Source of the DNA: Erinaceus europaeus
Taxonomy: Eukaryota > Chordata > Mammalia > Eulipotyphla > Erinaceidae
Direction of reading: 5' to 3'
DNA length: 64,000 nucleotides
Assembly (NCBI RefSeq): GCF_950295315.1
Contig: NC_080177.1
Span: 84,290,216 to 84,354,215 of the forward strand
Part shown: piece after piece, positions 11,001 through 22,900 of the stretch
Layout of the letters: each line of letters starts with the position of its first letter
Position numbering within the stretch: position 1 is the stretch's first letter
Position numbers and translations under genes: made by a program
The notes under the pieces: generated by a model
What the model saw: the letters and a program-made list of their open reading frames with translations, nothing else
Databases searched by the model: none
What the model was told of the DNA's origin: nothing

Positions 11001-14000
11001 ACTCAGCTTCTATTTATTTATTTTGGGTAGAGACAAAAATCGAGAGGGAAGGTGTTGTTTTCGACGGGTTATGTTGTTTTCGCCAGGCTGGCTTCACAGG
11101 CGGGTAACAGACGACCAGGGACTCATAGTTGAGCTGTAGGCAGTATCTCTTTATTCATGCAGGATGCAGCACAATCTAAGACGAGCTAAGCTAAACTCAA
11201 GGTAAAGTAAAACTCACAATGCTGTCTTTATATATACTTGCCAAGTAGGGTGGAAACAGGATGTGACATAGAGAGGGTGGAGAGAAAAGTGACTGGTAAA
11301 AATCAGAGTGTGACAAGGAGGGGGCAGAGCAGGCGAGAATCCTATCACTGTTTTACAAATGCCCTGGAGGGAGGGTGGAACTTGTTAACAGTGGTTATGT
11401 AAATAGAATGAAGTGGTTATGTAAATAGAATAGTGTTAAGCAGGGGGGATTTAAACCAAATGAAACAGAAGGGGTCTCATGCATACCAACAATTCCCCCT
11501 TTCTTTTTAACTAATGGCCATTGTGGGGTGAACAGAAACCTATATCGTACAGGCGTTTTCAAAAGAATTGGCATAAGACATGGAAAACAAAATAGGCGAA
11601 CAGCAATAACCAGTGTGATGCCAAGGGGAACGTTTCTTGCCTCAAAGGGCAAGGCCTAGCAGGCGAAAGAGCATTTCTTGCCTCTGGGAGCGCTTCATGC
11701 CTCTGTGGGCATAACCTAATAAGGAGGGGGAGTTTTCTGCCTCTGGGACAGAGCCTGCAGGCGAGGGAACATGGTCTATAAAGTCTCAATGCAATTGGCT
11801 GAAGTTAGTCTTTGAGAAACACAGCAGCTTGTACCAGTAAGTCCGATGGAGGTGTCAGTCCAAAGTAGCTGACCACAGAAGAAAATGCCAGGGGATGAAA
11901 CGTTGCATGTCTGTCTCGATGGGGAATGTCGGCCACCAGAATTCTGCTTTTCTGTAGAGAGTGAGCTTTGGAGTCTGTGAATCTGTTTCTTCAGGTCCTG
12001 CCAGGTCACATCATTGGCTTCCGGGGGCGATGTCAGAGAACAGGGGTCCAAATGGATTTCCGGGAATTCCATTTGAGTAGATGCTTTTTCATGTGAAGAC
12101 TTGACAGCTGAAATTCACTTACTTGTCAAACAAAACTTGTAGCAGATTAGAAGTTTACTATAATTGATAACTCCATTAAAATTGGAAGTCCTTTCTAGTA
12201 TGATTTTAAGGTTGTTTAAACAGTTTAAACTCAATAAAATGTGGAAAGGTAAACAGAAGAACCACGGTTAAAAGCCTCAGGCATGAGAATAATTAACATA
12301 ATCATTGCACTATCTGCCCCACCCATAACTCATACAGTTTTCAGGATTAAACGTTTCAGATTCATGTCAAGACATAAAAGAGAAATCAAAGGAGGGAAAA
12401 AACAATTTTTTGGATTGTTTCTGGATGTCTCTAGAAATCATGGCTGCGTCCAGCATTTTTTTTTTAAGTCAATGTCAAACAAAAATTCAGTCATTCAAAT
12501 CATTCTCTTATGAAACGCAATTTGAACCAGATTATCAAGATCTCACCATGTAGGATTAAGAATCCCCGGAGGGCGTCCTAGTCCAAAAAGCTCCTCAAAA
12601 TTCCATTTAGGGTGCTTCTGACTGTTCCGGCTGGATTGCTTCAGGCACCCATTTTTAAAAGCGTCTTCCCATCGAAGAAAGAATCCAATCAGGAGAGTAG
12701 AACTAACCACGTGTCTCCATACTTGGGAACTACCAGGGTACTCGAGAATGTTCTTCAAATTAGAGTAGTCCTTCTCCATGGGAAACATTCGAGAAGAAGT
12801 CCAGAAAGTCCCAGTGGAAATCCCCATGCATATCCCAAGGTCTACGATCACAGTCATAAAGAACCAAACTGTGGCCCGGAGCAAAATGTAGTCCTTTTCC
12901 TCAGGAAACATGGGAGAGGGAATCCAGAAAGTCCAAGGAGAAATCTCCGTGCATCTCCCAAGCTTTATGATTAGGGTTACAAGAAACCAAAGTTCCCGGT
13001 CAGGGAAACAAAGTGTGGCCCAGAGCAAAATGTTCCAGAGACAGAGTAACTGTCTCATGATGAAACAGTAGAGGCTTTGGCAAACCTCTTTGTAAGTAGA
13101 AGAGAAGACCATAGTGCATAGGTAGGCAAAAGTCTTCACTTATCTGGGAGTTGTGCAGGTCCGGCCCCACGTTGGGCGCCATATATTGTTTTCGACGGGT
13201 TATGTTGTTTTCGCCGGGCTGGTTTCACGGGCGGGTAACAGATGACCAGGGACTCATAGTTGAGCTGTAGGCAGTATCTCTTTATTCATGCAGGATGCAG
13301 CACAATCTAAGACGAGCTAAGCTAAACTCAAGGTAAAGTAAAACTCACAATGCTGTCTTTATATATACTTGCCAAGTAGGGTGGAAACAGGATGTGACAT
13401 AGAGAGGGTGGAGAGAAAAGTGACTGGTGAAAATCAGAGTGTGACAAGGAGGGGGCAGAGCAGGCGAGAATCCTATCACTGTTTTACAAATGCCCTGGAG
13501 GGAGGGTGGAACTTGTTAACAGTGGTTATGTAAATAGAATGCAGTGGTTATGTAAATAGAATAGTGTTAAGCAGGGGGGATTTAAACCAAATGAAACAGA
13601 AGGGGTCTCATGCATACCAACAGGAAGGGAGAGAGAGAGAGCTGCACCACAGCTTTACTACTTGTGTCACAGTGGGGACCAGAGGCTCAAACCTGGGGCC
13701 TTGTGCATGGAAAAGCAGGATCAGCCGGGCATGCCACCACCTGGCCCTTGTGCCGACTTGTTCACACAGAGAAAGGGTGGGGGGAAGATAGCCAGGCACC
13801 AGGGTTTCCTCCAGTGAGGTTGGGGTGGGATGCAAACCTGGTGGCAGGCATCAGGAAGCAAGGCCTCTTCTCTGGGTGAGCTATCTTGCTATAGCCCCAG
13901 AAGTGACTTATTTCTGGGCTCTTGAATGCTTTCTGACTGATAGGTGATTGTTACGATCATTGGTTCTCACTGCAGTGTCATAATGTTGACTACAGTAGTT

Positions 14001-17000
14001 TTACATTCCTATTTTAAGTCAGAAGGATAACTCTGCTGCTCTTCTGTCCTTTCCCCTCAGAATCGTGCTGGCATTTCCCCTTCCGTAGTGACTCCCAGTG
14101 GAATCTGCTCAGGGCTGCACAGTGCTTTCTCTGGGCAGGAAGGCTGTTTCCTTTACTTCTCACTTATTTCCTATTTAAAATTTTTTAATATATATTTATT
14201 TTCCCTTTTCTTGCCCTTGGTTTTTTTTTTTTTTTTTTTTTTCAATTGTTGTTGTAGTTATTACTGCTGTTGTTGATGTCCTTGTTGGGTAAGGCAGAGA
14301 GAAATGGAGAGAGGAGAGGGAGACAGAGAGGAGGAGAGAAAGACAGACACCCGCAGACCTGCTTCACTGCTTGTGAAGCGACTCCCCTGCAGGTGGGGAG
14401 CCGGGGGCTCGAACCCGGGATCCTTCAGCCGGTCCTTGGCGCTTTGCATTACTGCCCGGCTCCCTATTTTCTATTTTATTGTGAGCAGATGTACTCTCCG
14501 TGATGAATCCACCTCTCCCAGTGGCCATCTTTTTTCTCCTTTTTCCCCCCTTTTATCTCTTAGTCCGGAGTTGTTAGTGAGAGGGGAAGATAGACATCTA
14601 GTGGTCTGGGAGGTGGCACAGTGGATAAAGCATTGGACTCTCAAGCATGAGGTCCTGAGTTCAATCCCTGGTGCCAGGTCCTGAGTTCAATTCCTGGTGC
14701 CACAGTCACATATGCCAGAGTGATGCTTGGCTCTTTTTCCTATCTTTCTCATTAAAAAAAAACCAGAGAGACATCTGTACACTGTTTCACTACTCATGAA
14801 GTTCCATTCCTGCAGACGAGACTGATGGCTCAACCCAGGTCCTTGCACGTGGTAATATGCACCAACAACTGACCCCTTTTCCATTTATTCAAAGACATAC
14901 TCATCTCAGTGTGAGATATATATATATATATATATATAATCATATATATATGACCCCAGAGTGTGGCTCTGCTGATGGTAGTGCTAGGGATTGAACCTGG
15001 GACCTCTAGGTCCTCAGGCAAGAAAGGTTGGCCCGCTAAGACTACACTCATTCCCTGTCAGGATGACTCTGGATGGTGTCAGCACTTCCAGTCCAGCTCT
15101 CCATTTCCTGCATCTTTCATTTGTGTTTGTTTATTTTTAATTTTAGTGAGCAGTGCAGTTCAATACTCAGCAGTACCATAGTCCAGAGCTGAGTGGTGCT
15201 CTGGTCTTTGTTTCTGTGTCTTTCTCTCTGTATCTCTCATTAAAATAAAGGTAAAATGTTACAAAAAAAAAGAGTACTGTTTTCAAGAAAAATAATGTAT
15301 AGCTTAGTCTATACTAATGTAGATCCTTTACAGCTTTTCTTTTTTATCAGGGCACTGCTCAGCTCTGGTTTATGGTGGTGTGGGAGTTTGAACCTGGGAC
15401 TTTGGAGCCTCAGGCACGAGAGTCTCTTTGCAGAACCACGATGCTATCTACTCCTACACCTAAAAGAAATCTTTAAATAAATGGGAAGGGGGAGCCAGGC
15501 AGGCGTACATGTCACAGGTAGGGTTCAAGACCCTGGTCCCACCTGCTGGGGAGGAGCGTCACCAAGCATCCTCTTCACAGATCTGCGGTGGGCGTGCAGT
15601 GCCACTTACCTTCTCAGACTCCATCCCTGGCAGGAAAGGGCTTGTGAGTTCTGTTAGCATTTACTAAGCAGACCCCCAGGCATTTGTCATCCTCTTACCA
15701 GCTTTCTTCTCTTGTTCTGCCTCCTTTCTCTTTATATTCCTGAATCAGAATCCTGCGGAGGCAGTGTCTTTTCTTGAAACCCTCACACATAGTGAGCAGG
15801 GAGGTAGCTCAGTGATAGGACACATTTCTGGCATGTTCCAGAGCCTGGGTTCAGTCACCTCACCACGAACAGTGGGGTAGTGCTATTCTGCTTTCTCAGT
15901 AAGTGAGAACTTCACGTGAAAACATGCACTTCTGAGTCTTGCACACACATTTCTTTCACATAAACAGTCACTCCAGTTTGAGCTCATTTTCTAACGTTAG
16001 TGTCTTTTGTTGTAGAATGTTTTTTTCCTTAGTTTCTTAAAAATTTCCTGTCTTCCGGGAGTCGGGCTGTAGCGCAGCGGGTTAAGCGCAGGTGGTGCAA
16101 AGCGCAAGGACCGGCATAAGGATCCTGGTTCGAATCCCGGCTCCCCACCTGCAGGGGAGTCGCTTCACAGGTGGTGAAGCAGGTCTGCAGGTGTCTGTCT
16201 TTCTCTCCTCCTCTCTGTCTTCCCCTCCTCTCTCCATTTTCTCTCTGTCCTATCCAACAACAACAACAATAATAACTACAACAATAAAAAAAAAAAAAAA
16301 CAAGGGCAACAAAAGGGAATAAATAAATATTTTTAAAATATTATAAAAAAAAAATTTCCTGTCTTCCCCACCTGCGGGGGAATTGCTTCACAGGCGGTGA
16401 AGCAGGTCTGCAGGTGTCTTTCTCCCCTCCCCCGTCTTCCCCATCTGTCTCCGTTTCTCTCTGTCCTATCCAACAACAACAACATCAGTAACAATAACTA
16501 CTACAACAATAAAACAACAAGGGCAACAAAAGGGAATAAGTAAATAAATATTAAAAAAAATTTCCAGTCTTTAGTTGATTTCTGACTACATGAGAGGATA
16601 TGTGCCCCATTGGTTTCTGACTCTTCATTTCGCAGCTACAGTAACACTCTTGATCCTGGTTCCACGCCACCCCCTTTCTTTTTAAAACCTGCTTATATAG
16701 GAAACACTTGAATATAATTTTGGTTTAGTACTCTAGTGAAATTTAGAAAGAATATTTTCAAAGTGGTGTTAGCTTCAGAAGCTAACTTAGGAGTAATTTG
16801 ATCTTTCAGAACTTTTGAGCATGCTGTTCTAGCTGCAGGAACAGATTTCCGATCTGACAGACTCTGGGAGATGTATATAAATTGGGAAACCGAACAAGGA
16901 AACGTGAGAGAAGTCACAGCTATCTATGAGCGGGTTCTTGGTATCCCGACACAGCTGTACAGCCACTACTTTCAAAGGTAAGAGGAAAATTAGACTTTGA

Positions 17001-19908
17001 TTACTCAGGTGCTTACCTCTTACTGAAATTTATAATCTTGGATGGTTTAAACTTGACTAAATGCAAAATGAGGTGCACTTTAATATTCTAGTAAAATGCA
17101 GACCCAGATTAGGAATACTAATCTGAAAAATATGTATTTATAGTGAACTAGAGGATGATGAGCTGAAGACATTAGTTCACGCAAAAATATGTGTGAGCAT
17201 TATTTGAATATATTAATACAAAGATTTTTAAATGTCTTCATACAAATGTTTGTAATACAAAGATTTTTAAATGAGACGGAGAGGTTGTCTGTAGAGTTAG
17301 TGCATAATACTTGGGAATATATCTGCTTCCCCATGCACGCCACTTGCATTCACACTTGATCCCCAACGTGCAGGGAGAAAGCTTTTGGTGTTATGGTTTC
17401 TTGCCCTCTCTCTTTGACTTTGTATCTGAAACATTCAGCACAGAGTGGTGAATCCCTGGGGATGAGTTTAAAAAAAAAAAAAAGGAACAAGGAAAAAAAA
17501 GTGTTATTATTTATTTATTTTTTAGTATTTATTCCCTTTTGTTGCCCTTGTTGTTTTTTAATTGTTGTAGTTATTGTTGTTGGATAGGACAGAGAGAAAT
17601 GGAGAGAGGAGGGGAAGACAGAGAGGGGGAGAGAAAGACAGACACCTGCAGACCTGCTTCACCGCCTGTGAAGCGACTCCCCTGCAGGTGGGGAGCCGGG
17701 GGCTCGAACCGGGATCCTGACGCCGGTCCTTGTACTTCGCGCCACGTGCGCTTCACCCGCTGTGCCACCGCCCGACCCCCCAGATCCAGTTCTGCAGCCA
17801 CTGTGCTGCTCTCAAGCTGCTTCATGTCTGCATCTGAATAAGTTGATTTGTCATTTTGGTGGTGAGTTCTGTACGGAACTACCCCGTCACCCTGCCGCCT
17901 GTGAACCGCTGTTAACCTCACGCAGACAAAGCTGGACCGTTACTAACAGGCTTTAACTGGAGAAAGGAGAAAGGCTACGTCCTTTTGGTTTCTTGAGATC
18001 AGGCCTGTGAAAGAGTGTCATGGGACTCTCCCAGGCGTCCTGTGATTCTGCGGCCCTCCTAGAACAGCGTTGTTTCTGTCTTCCTTTAGATTTAAGGACC
18101 ATGTACAGAATAACTTGCCTAGAGACCTTTTAACTGGTGAGCAGTTCATCCAGCTGCGAAGGGAATTAGCCTCAGTAAACGGACACAGTGGTGACGATGG
18201 GCCTCCTGGTGATGATCTGCCGTCAGGAATTGAAGACATAACTGACCCAGCAAAGGTGCCAGACTTAGTAAACACAGTATAATAACCACTCAGGCGGCTG
18301 GGGATAGAGACAGCTGGCTCTGTCCATGGTAGCGAGAGCGCTGGGCTCGTGTCTGCCGTTCCTGGTTCGATTCCCTGCAAAGCATGTAAAAGCATGTGCT
18401 GGAGTGGTGCTCTGGCTTCTCCCCCTCCCTCTCTCCCTCCTGTGAAGCTCTCTGTCACTCAATTTACAGTTAACTGGACTGCCCCTTGATTGTATGCATG
18501 TATAATATAACTTGTACTTCCTATGAAATTATTATTTTTCTTGATTTCTCTTTATTCTCTTCTACCTTTCCTCTCCTCCTCTCTCCTTTTCCTGTCCTTT
18601 CCTCTTTCCAGAGTACTGTTCAACTCTGCTTTATGGTAGTGTGGGGGATTGAACCTAGGATTTTAGAGTCTCAGTCAGAAGTTTTTTGGTTTCTTTTGGG
18701 GAAAGAGTTTCTTTTGGTTTCTTTTAGGGGAGACATACTGTCTCCCCTAAAATTAACTTATTTTTATTTTTTTTACTTGTTACATTTATTGGATAGAGAC
18801 AGCCAGAAATTGAGAGGAAGGAGGGAGATATAGGAGAGAGAGGGAAGGGGGAGATAGAGAGGGACAGAGATGCCTGCAGCCCTGCTTCACCCGTGAAGCT
18901 TCCCCTCTGCAGGTGGGGACCGGGGCTTATACCTGAGTCCTTGTGCCCTGCGACATGGGCGCCACCCTCTGGCCCCTAAAATTAATTTCTAATTAAGGCA
19001 AATGGAAATTTTTTTGTTTTTAAAATTTTATTGATTTATTAATGAGAAAGGTAGAAGGAAAAGGAGAGAGAGAAACAGACGTCACCCTGGTACATGTGCT
19101 GCAGGGGATTGAACTAGAGCCTCATGTCAGTGACTCGCCCACTGTCCCGCCTCCCAGACCAAATGTGGGATTTTATTTATTTTTAACCAGAGCACTGCTC
19201 ATCTCTGGCTTATGTGGTGCGGGGGATTGAACCTGGGACTTTGGAGCCTTAGGCATGAGAGTCTGTCTGCATAACCATTATGCTGTCTACCCTCCACCCA
19301 GATTTTTTTTTAAAATCTGATTTAGTTTAACTATAGATTTAAGATAAAGAATCTGCTTTACTGTGAAATGCCTGGAAATAGTTTAGGAGTGGTCAACCTA
19401 GGCCATGATCTGTTACCTCTATTTAAAAGGAAAAAACACTTTAGTAGAAAATTCTGTTACAGATGTTAGTACTATTGATTGTTCTTACGCATAATTGAGA
19501 GCTTCAAAACTCAGTGCTTTCTGAGACTAATGTTTATGTGAATAGCACTCAACTATAAGTCATGATGTTTAAAAATTTCAGTGTGTGTTTTTTTTCTTTT
19601 TCCTCCCAAGCTAATTACTGAAATAGAAAATATGAGACATAGAATCATTGAAGTACATCAAGAAATGTTTAATTATAATGAGCATGAGGTCAGCAAAAGG
19701 TGGACATTTGAAGAAGGTGTAAGTATTTTTGGTTTTTAATTGTCTTAAAAATATAGATGGGGTGGTCCGGGAGGTGGCGCAGTGGACAAGGCTTTGGACT
19801 CTCAAGCACGAGGTCCTGAGTTCAATCCCTGGCAGCACATGTACCAGAGTGATATCTGGTTCTTTCTCTCTCTCCTATCATTTCTCATGAATAAATAAAT
19901 CTTTAAAA

Positions 19909-19939
<31 letters not shown>

Positions 19940-22900
19940 AGATGGGGTTAATGATTTTTTTTTTTTTTGCCTTCAGGGCTCTGTGCCTGAACTGTGAATC
20001 CACTGCTCCCAGAGGCAATTTTTTCCTCTTTGTTGCCCTTGTTGTTTATCATTATCATTGTTGTTGTTATTATTATTATTGTTGTTACTGCTGTCTTTGT
20101 TGTTGGATAGGACAGAGAGAAATCAAGAGAGGAGGGGAAGACAGAGAGAGGGAGAGAGGGAGTTAGGGTTAAGTGCATGCGGCGCAAAGCGCAAGGACCA
20201 GAGTAAAGATCAGGGTGCGAGCCCCCGGCTCACCACCTGTGAAGCAACTCCCCTGCAGGTAGGGAGCTGGGGCCTTGAACCAGGATCCCTGCACCAGTCC
20301 TTACACTTTGCACCATATTGGCTTAACCGGCTGTGCTACTGCCCGGCCCCAGTGAATGTTTTGAGTAGTGCTTCTGTTATATTACTTTTTCTTCTTTAAT
20401 AACCCAAGTCATTTGTCCTATTTCTTTATTTTTGTGGAGCTGAGGGCCTTATGCATGCACAGACTATCAGTGTCCTTGGGTTGGCCTTTTTATTTTTTTT
20501 TAATTTCTTTATTGAAGGATTAATGTCTTACAGTCGACAGTAAATACAATAGTTTGTACATGCATAACATTTCTCAGTTTTCCACATAACAATACAACCC
20601 CCACTAGGTCCTCTGTCATTTTTTTTCCAGGACTTGAACCCTCCCCCCAACCCCACCCTCCACCCCAGAGTTTTTTACTTTGGTGCAACACACCAACTCT
20701 AGTTCAAGTTCTGCTCTGTGTTTGCTCTTCTGATCTTGTTTTGCAACTTCTGCCTGAGAGTGAGATCATCCATTTTCATCCTTCTGTTTCTGACTTACTT
20801 CACTTAACATGATTTCTTCAAGCTCCATCCAAGATGGGCTGAAAACACTGAAATCACCATTTTTAATAGCTGAGTCGTATTCCATTGTGTATGTATATAG
20901 ACCACAGCTTGCTCAGCCACTCATCTGTTGTTGGACATCTGGGTTGCTTCCTGGTTTTGGCTGTTACAAATTGTGCTGCTATGAACAGAGATGTACACAA
21001 AAAATTTGTTGGGCTGACTTTTTAAAAATGCAGACAGACCCAGATGTGTAGGGCTCCCCTACAGTCATGGCACTCCCATGTGGTGCAGGGTGTGAGCCTG
21101 AGTCCTGCTCATGGCAACACACATGCCCAAATTGAGCGTCTCTCTAGGGACAAAGTGTATTTTTTTTTCTCTTTCTATTATTTCATTATCTTCATTCAGA
21201 TGAAATTCACATACGGAAGAAGCCTTTCCATTTGATCTCATGCCTCACCTATCCCCTCTCATTCCTACCTCTTCTCCAGACCTAAGGTTCCACTAGTCTC
21301 CTTCCTGCTGCTCCTCAGGCCTTCCGCGTGAATGGGGTGATGCCGTGCGTGAGCGTGTGTGTGTCTGACAGTGACCTGAGTTCCTGGAGATGTGCACCGT
21401 CATCGCCACGGCAGTTAGGATTGAGTTAGTGACCTCCAGCCCATTTAGGCTCCAGGCACCCGCCGTTCTGCTTTCTGTTGTACTAGTGGGACTGGTCAGT
21501 TTAAGTTCGAGGGAGGCCTGCAGACAATTCCCCTGGTGGAGCGCATGTTTCACCATGTGTGACAACCTGAGTTTGAGCTCCAGCCAACAGCTGGGAGCAC
21601 CTGTATCTGGGAGGCTTCCGCAGTGGTGGGGCAGTGCTGTGGTGTTTCTGTATTTCTTCTTCTGTCTCGTCTCTGTTTGTTGGATTAATAAAGAAAACAC
21701 TCAGCCAGGAAAGTCCGGGATGGTAAAGTAAAGTGATTGAATGGGGCTCGTTGACACAGCAACCTGGTTGAGCACACATTCAGTGCAGGGGGAAACATTT
21801 TTGAGTGGTGAAGCAGGTCTGCAGGTGTCTCACTTTCTCTCTCCCTCTCTGTCTTTGCCTCCCCTCTCAATTTCCCTTTCTCCCACCTAAATAAAATGAA
21901 AATAAATAAGGAAAAATGGCTTCCACGAGCAGTGGATTAATTGTGCAAGCACTAAGCCCCAGCGATAACCCTGGTGGCAATAAAAAAAAATGATAAGATA
22001 AGTGAAATGGCTGGATAAATGGTATATATTTTATTTGCAAAACTTAAGCAATGAAAGGCCCTTTAATTTTAGAAATATTTTATCAGGTTAGGGCAGATAG
22101 CATAATGGTTATGCAAAGAAACTCTCCTGCCTGAGACCCATCCCCCACACCACCTTATGCCAGAGTTGAGCAATGAATGCTCTGATGAGATAAAGAAATA
22201 AACAGTTTTATGTTCTTATTTTTATTTATTTTTTCAATTTGCTTTCCCCCCTTGTTGCCCTTGTTTTATCGCTGTTGTAGTTATTATTATTGTTGTTGTT
22301 ATTGATGTCGTCGTTGTTGGAGAGGACAGAGAGACATGGAGAGAGGAGGGGAAGACAGAGAGGGGGAGAGAAAGACAGACGCCTGCAGACCTGCTTCACC
22401 GCCCGTGAAGCGACTCCCCTGCAGGTGGGGAGCCAGGGGGCTCGAACCGGGGTCCTTACTCTGGTCCTTGCGTTTTGCACCATGTGCGCTTAACCCGCTG
22501 CGCCACCGCCCAGACTCCCCAATAAATAGTTCTTATTAGATAATATGACTGTCAGATTTTTGCCTCGTATTTTCAGATAATTGTATTATTATAGTGCATG
22601 TTTTGGCATTGATGTCTGGTTTATTTTTATTATGTTATAATTTTATTATAGATTAAAAGACCTTATTTTCATGTGAAACCATTGGAAAAGGCACAGCTAA
22701 AAAACTGGAAAGAATACTTAGAATTTGAAATTGAGAATGGCACTCATGAGCGTGTAGTGGTTCTGTTTGAAAGATGTGTCATATCCTGTGCCCTCTATGA
22801 GGAGTTTTGGATTAAGGTAAGGAAGTGACATGCTTTGAAACTTGATTGCATTACAACATTATCTAGTGACTAACCTATTTTGTACTTCTGTTGAATGTTG

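Larger units (their letters stand above)
11053..13622 (-). mobile_element. Two-LTR class II endogenous provirus, internally deleted
   Basis: 3' LTR 11053-11491 and 5' LTR 13184-13622 (both 439 bp) flank 1.7 kb of internal sequence. The target duplication ggaagg is at 11047-11052 and 13623-13628. The primer-binding site TGGCGCCCAACGTGGGGC (minus strand, 13181-13164) matches tRNA-Lys1,2, two nt from the LTR. A purine-rich tract (minus strand, about 11510-11493) abuts the 3' LTR. I count about 7 differences between the LTRs (about 1.6%), so the insertion is young. A 6-bp duplication and a Lys1,2 site fit a betaretrovirus-like element. No gag, protease, polymerase or full env was found, so it could move only with help in trans. 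It interrupts a B-type SINE in a PRPF39 intron. Confidence 0.93.

Noticed and set aside
16056..16140. tRNA-like sequence (A box and ggttcgaatcc B box)
   Set aside because: It is the head of an A-type SINE with the usual tail; the same sequence recurs dozens of times. No standalone tRNA gene was found.
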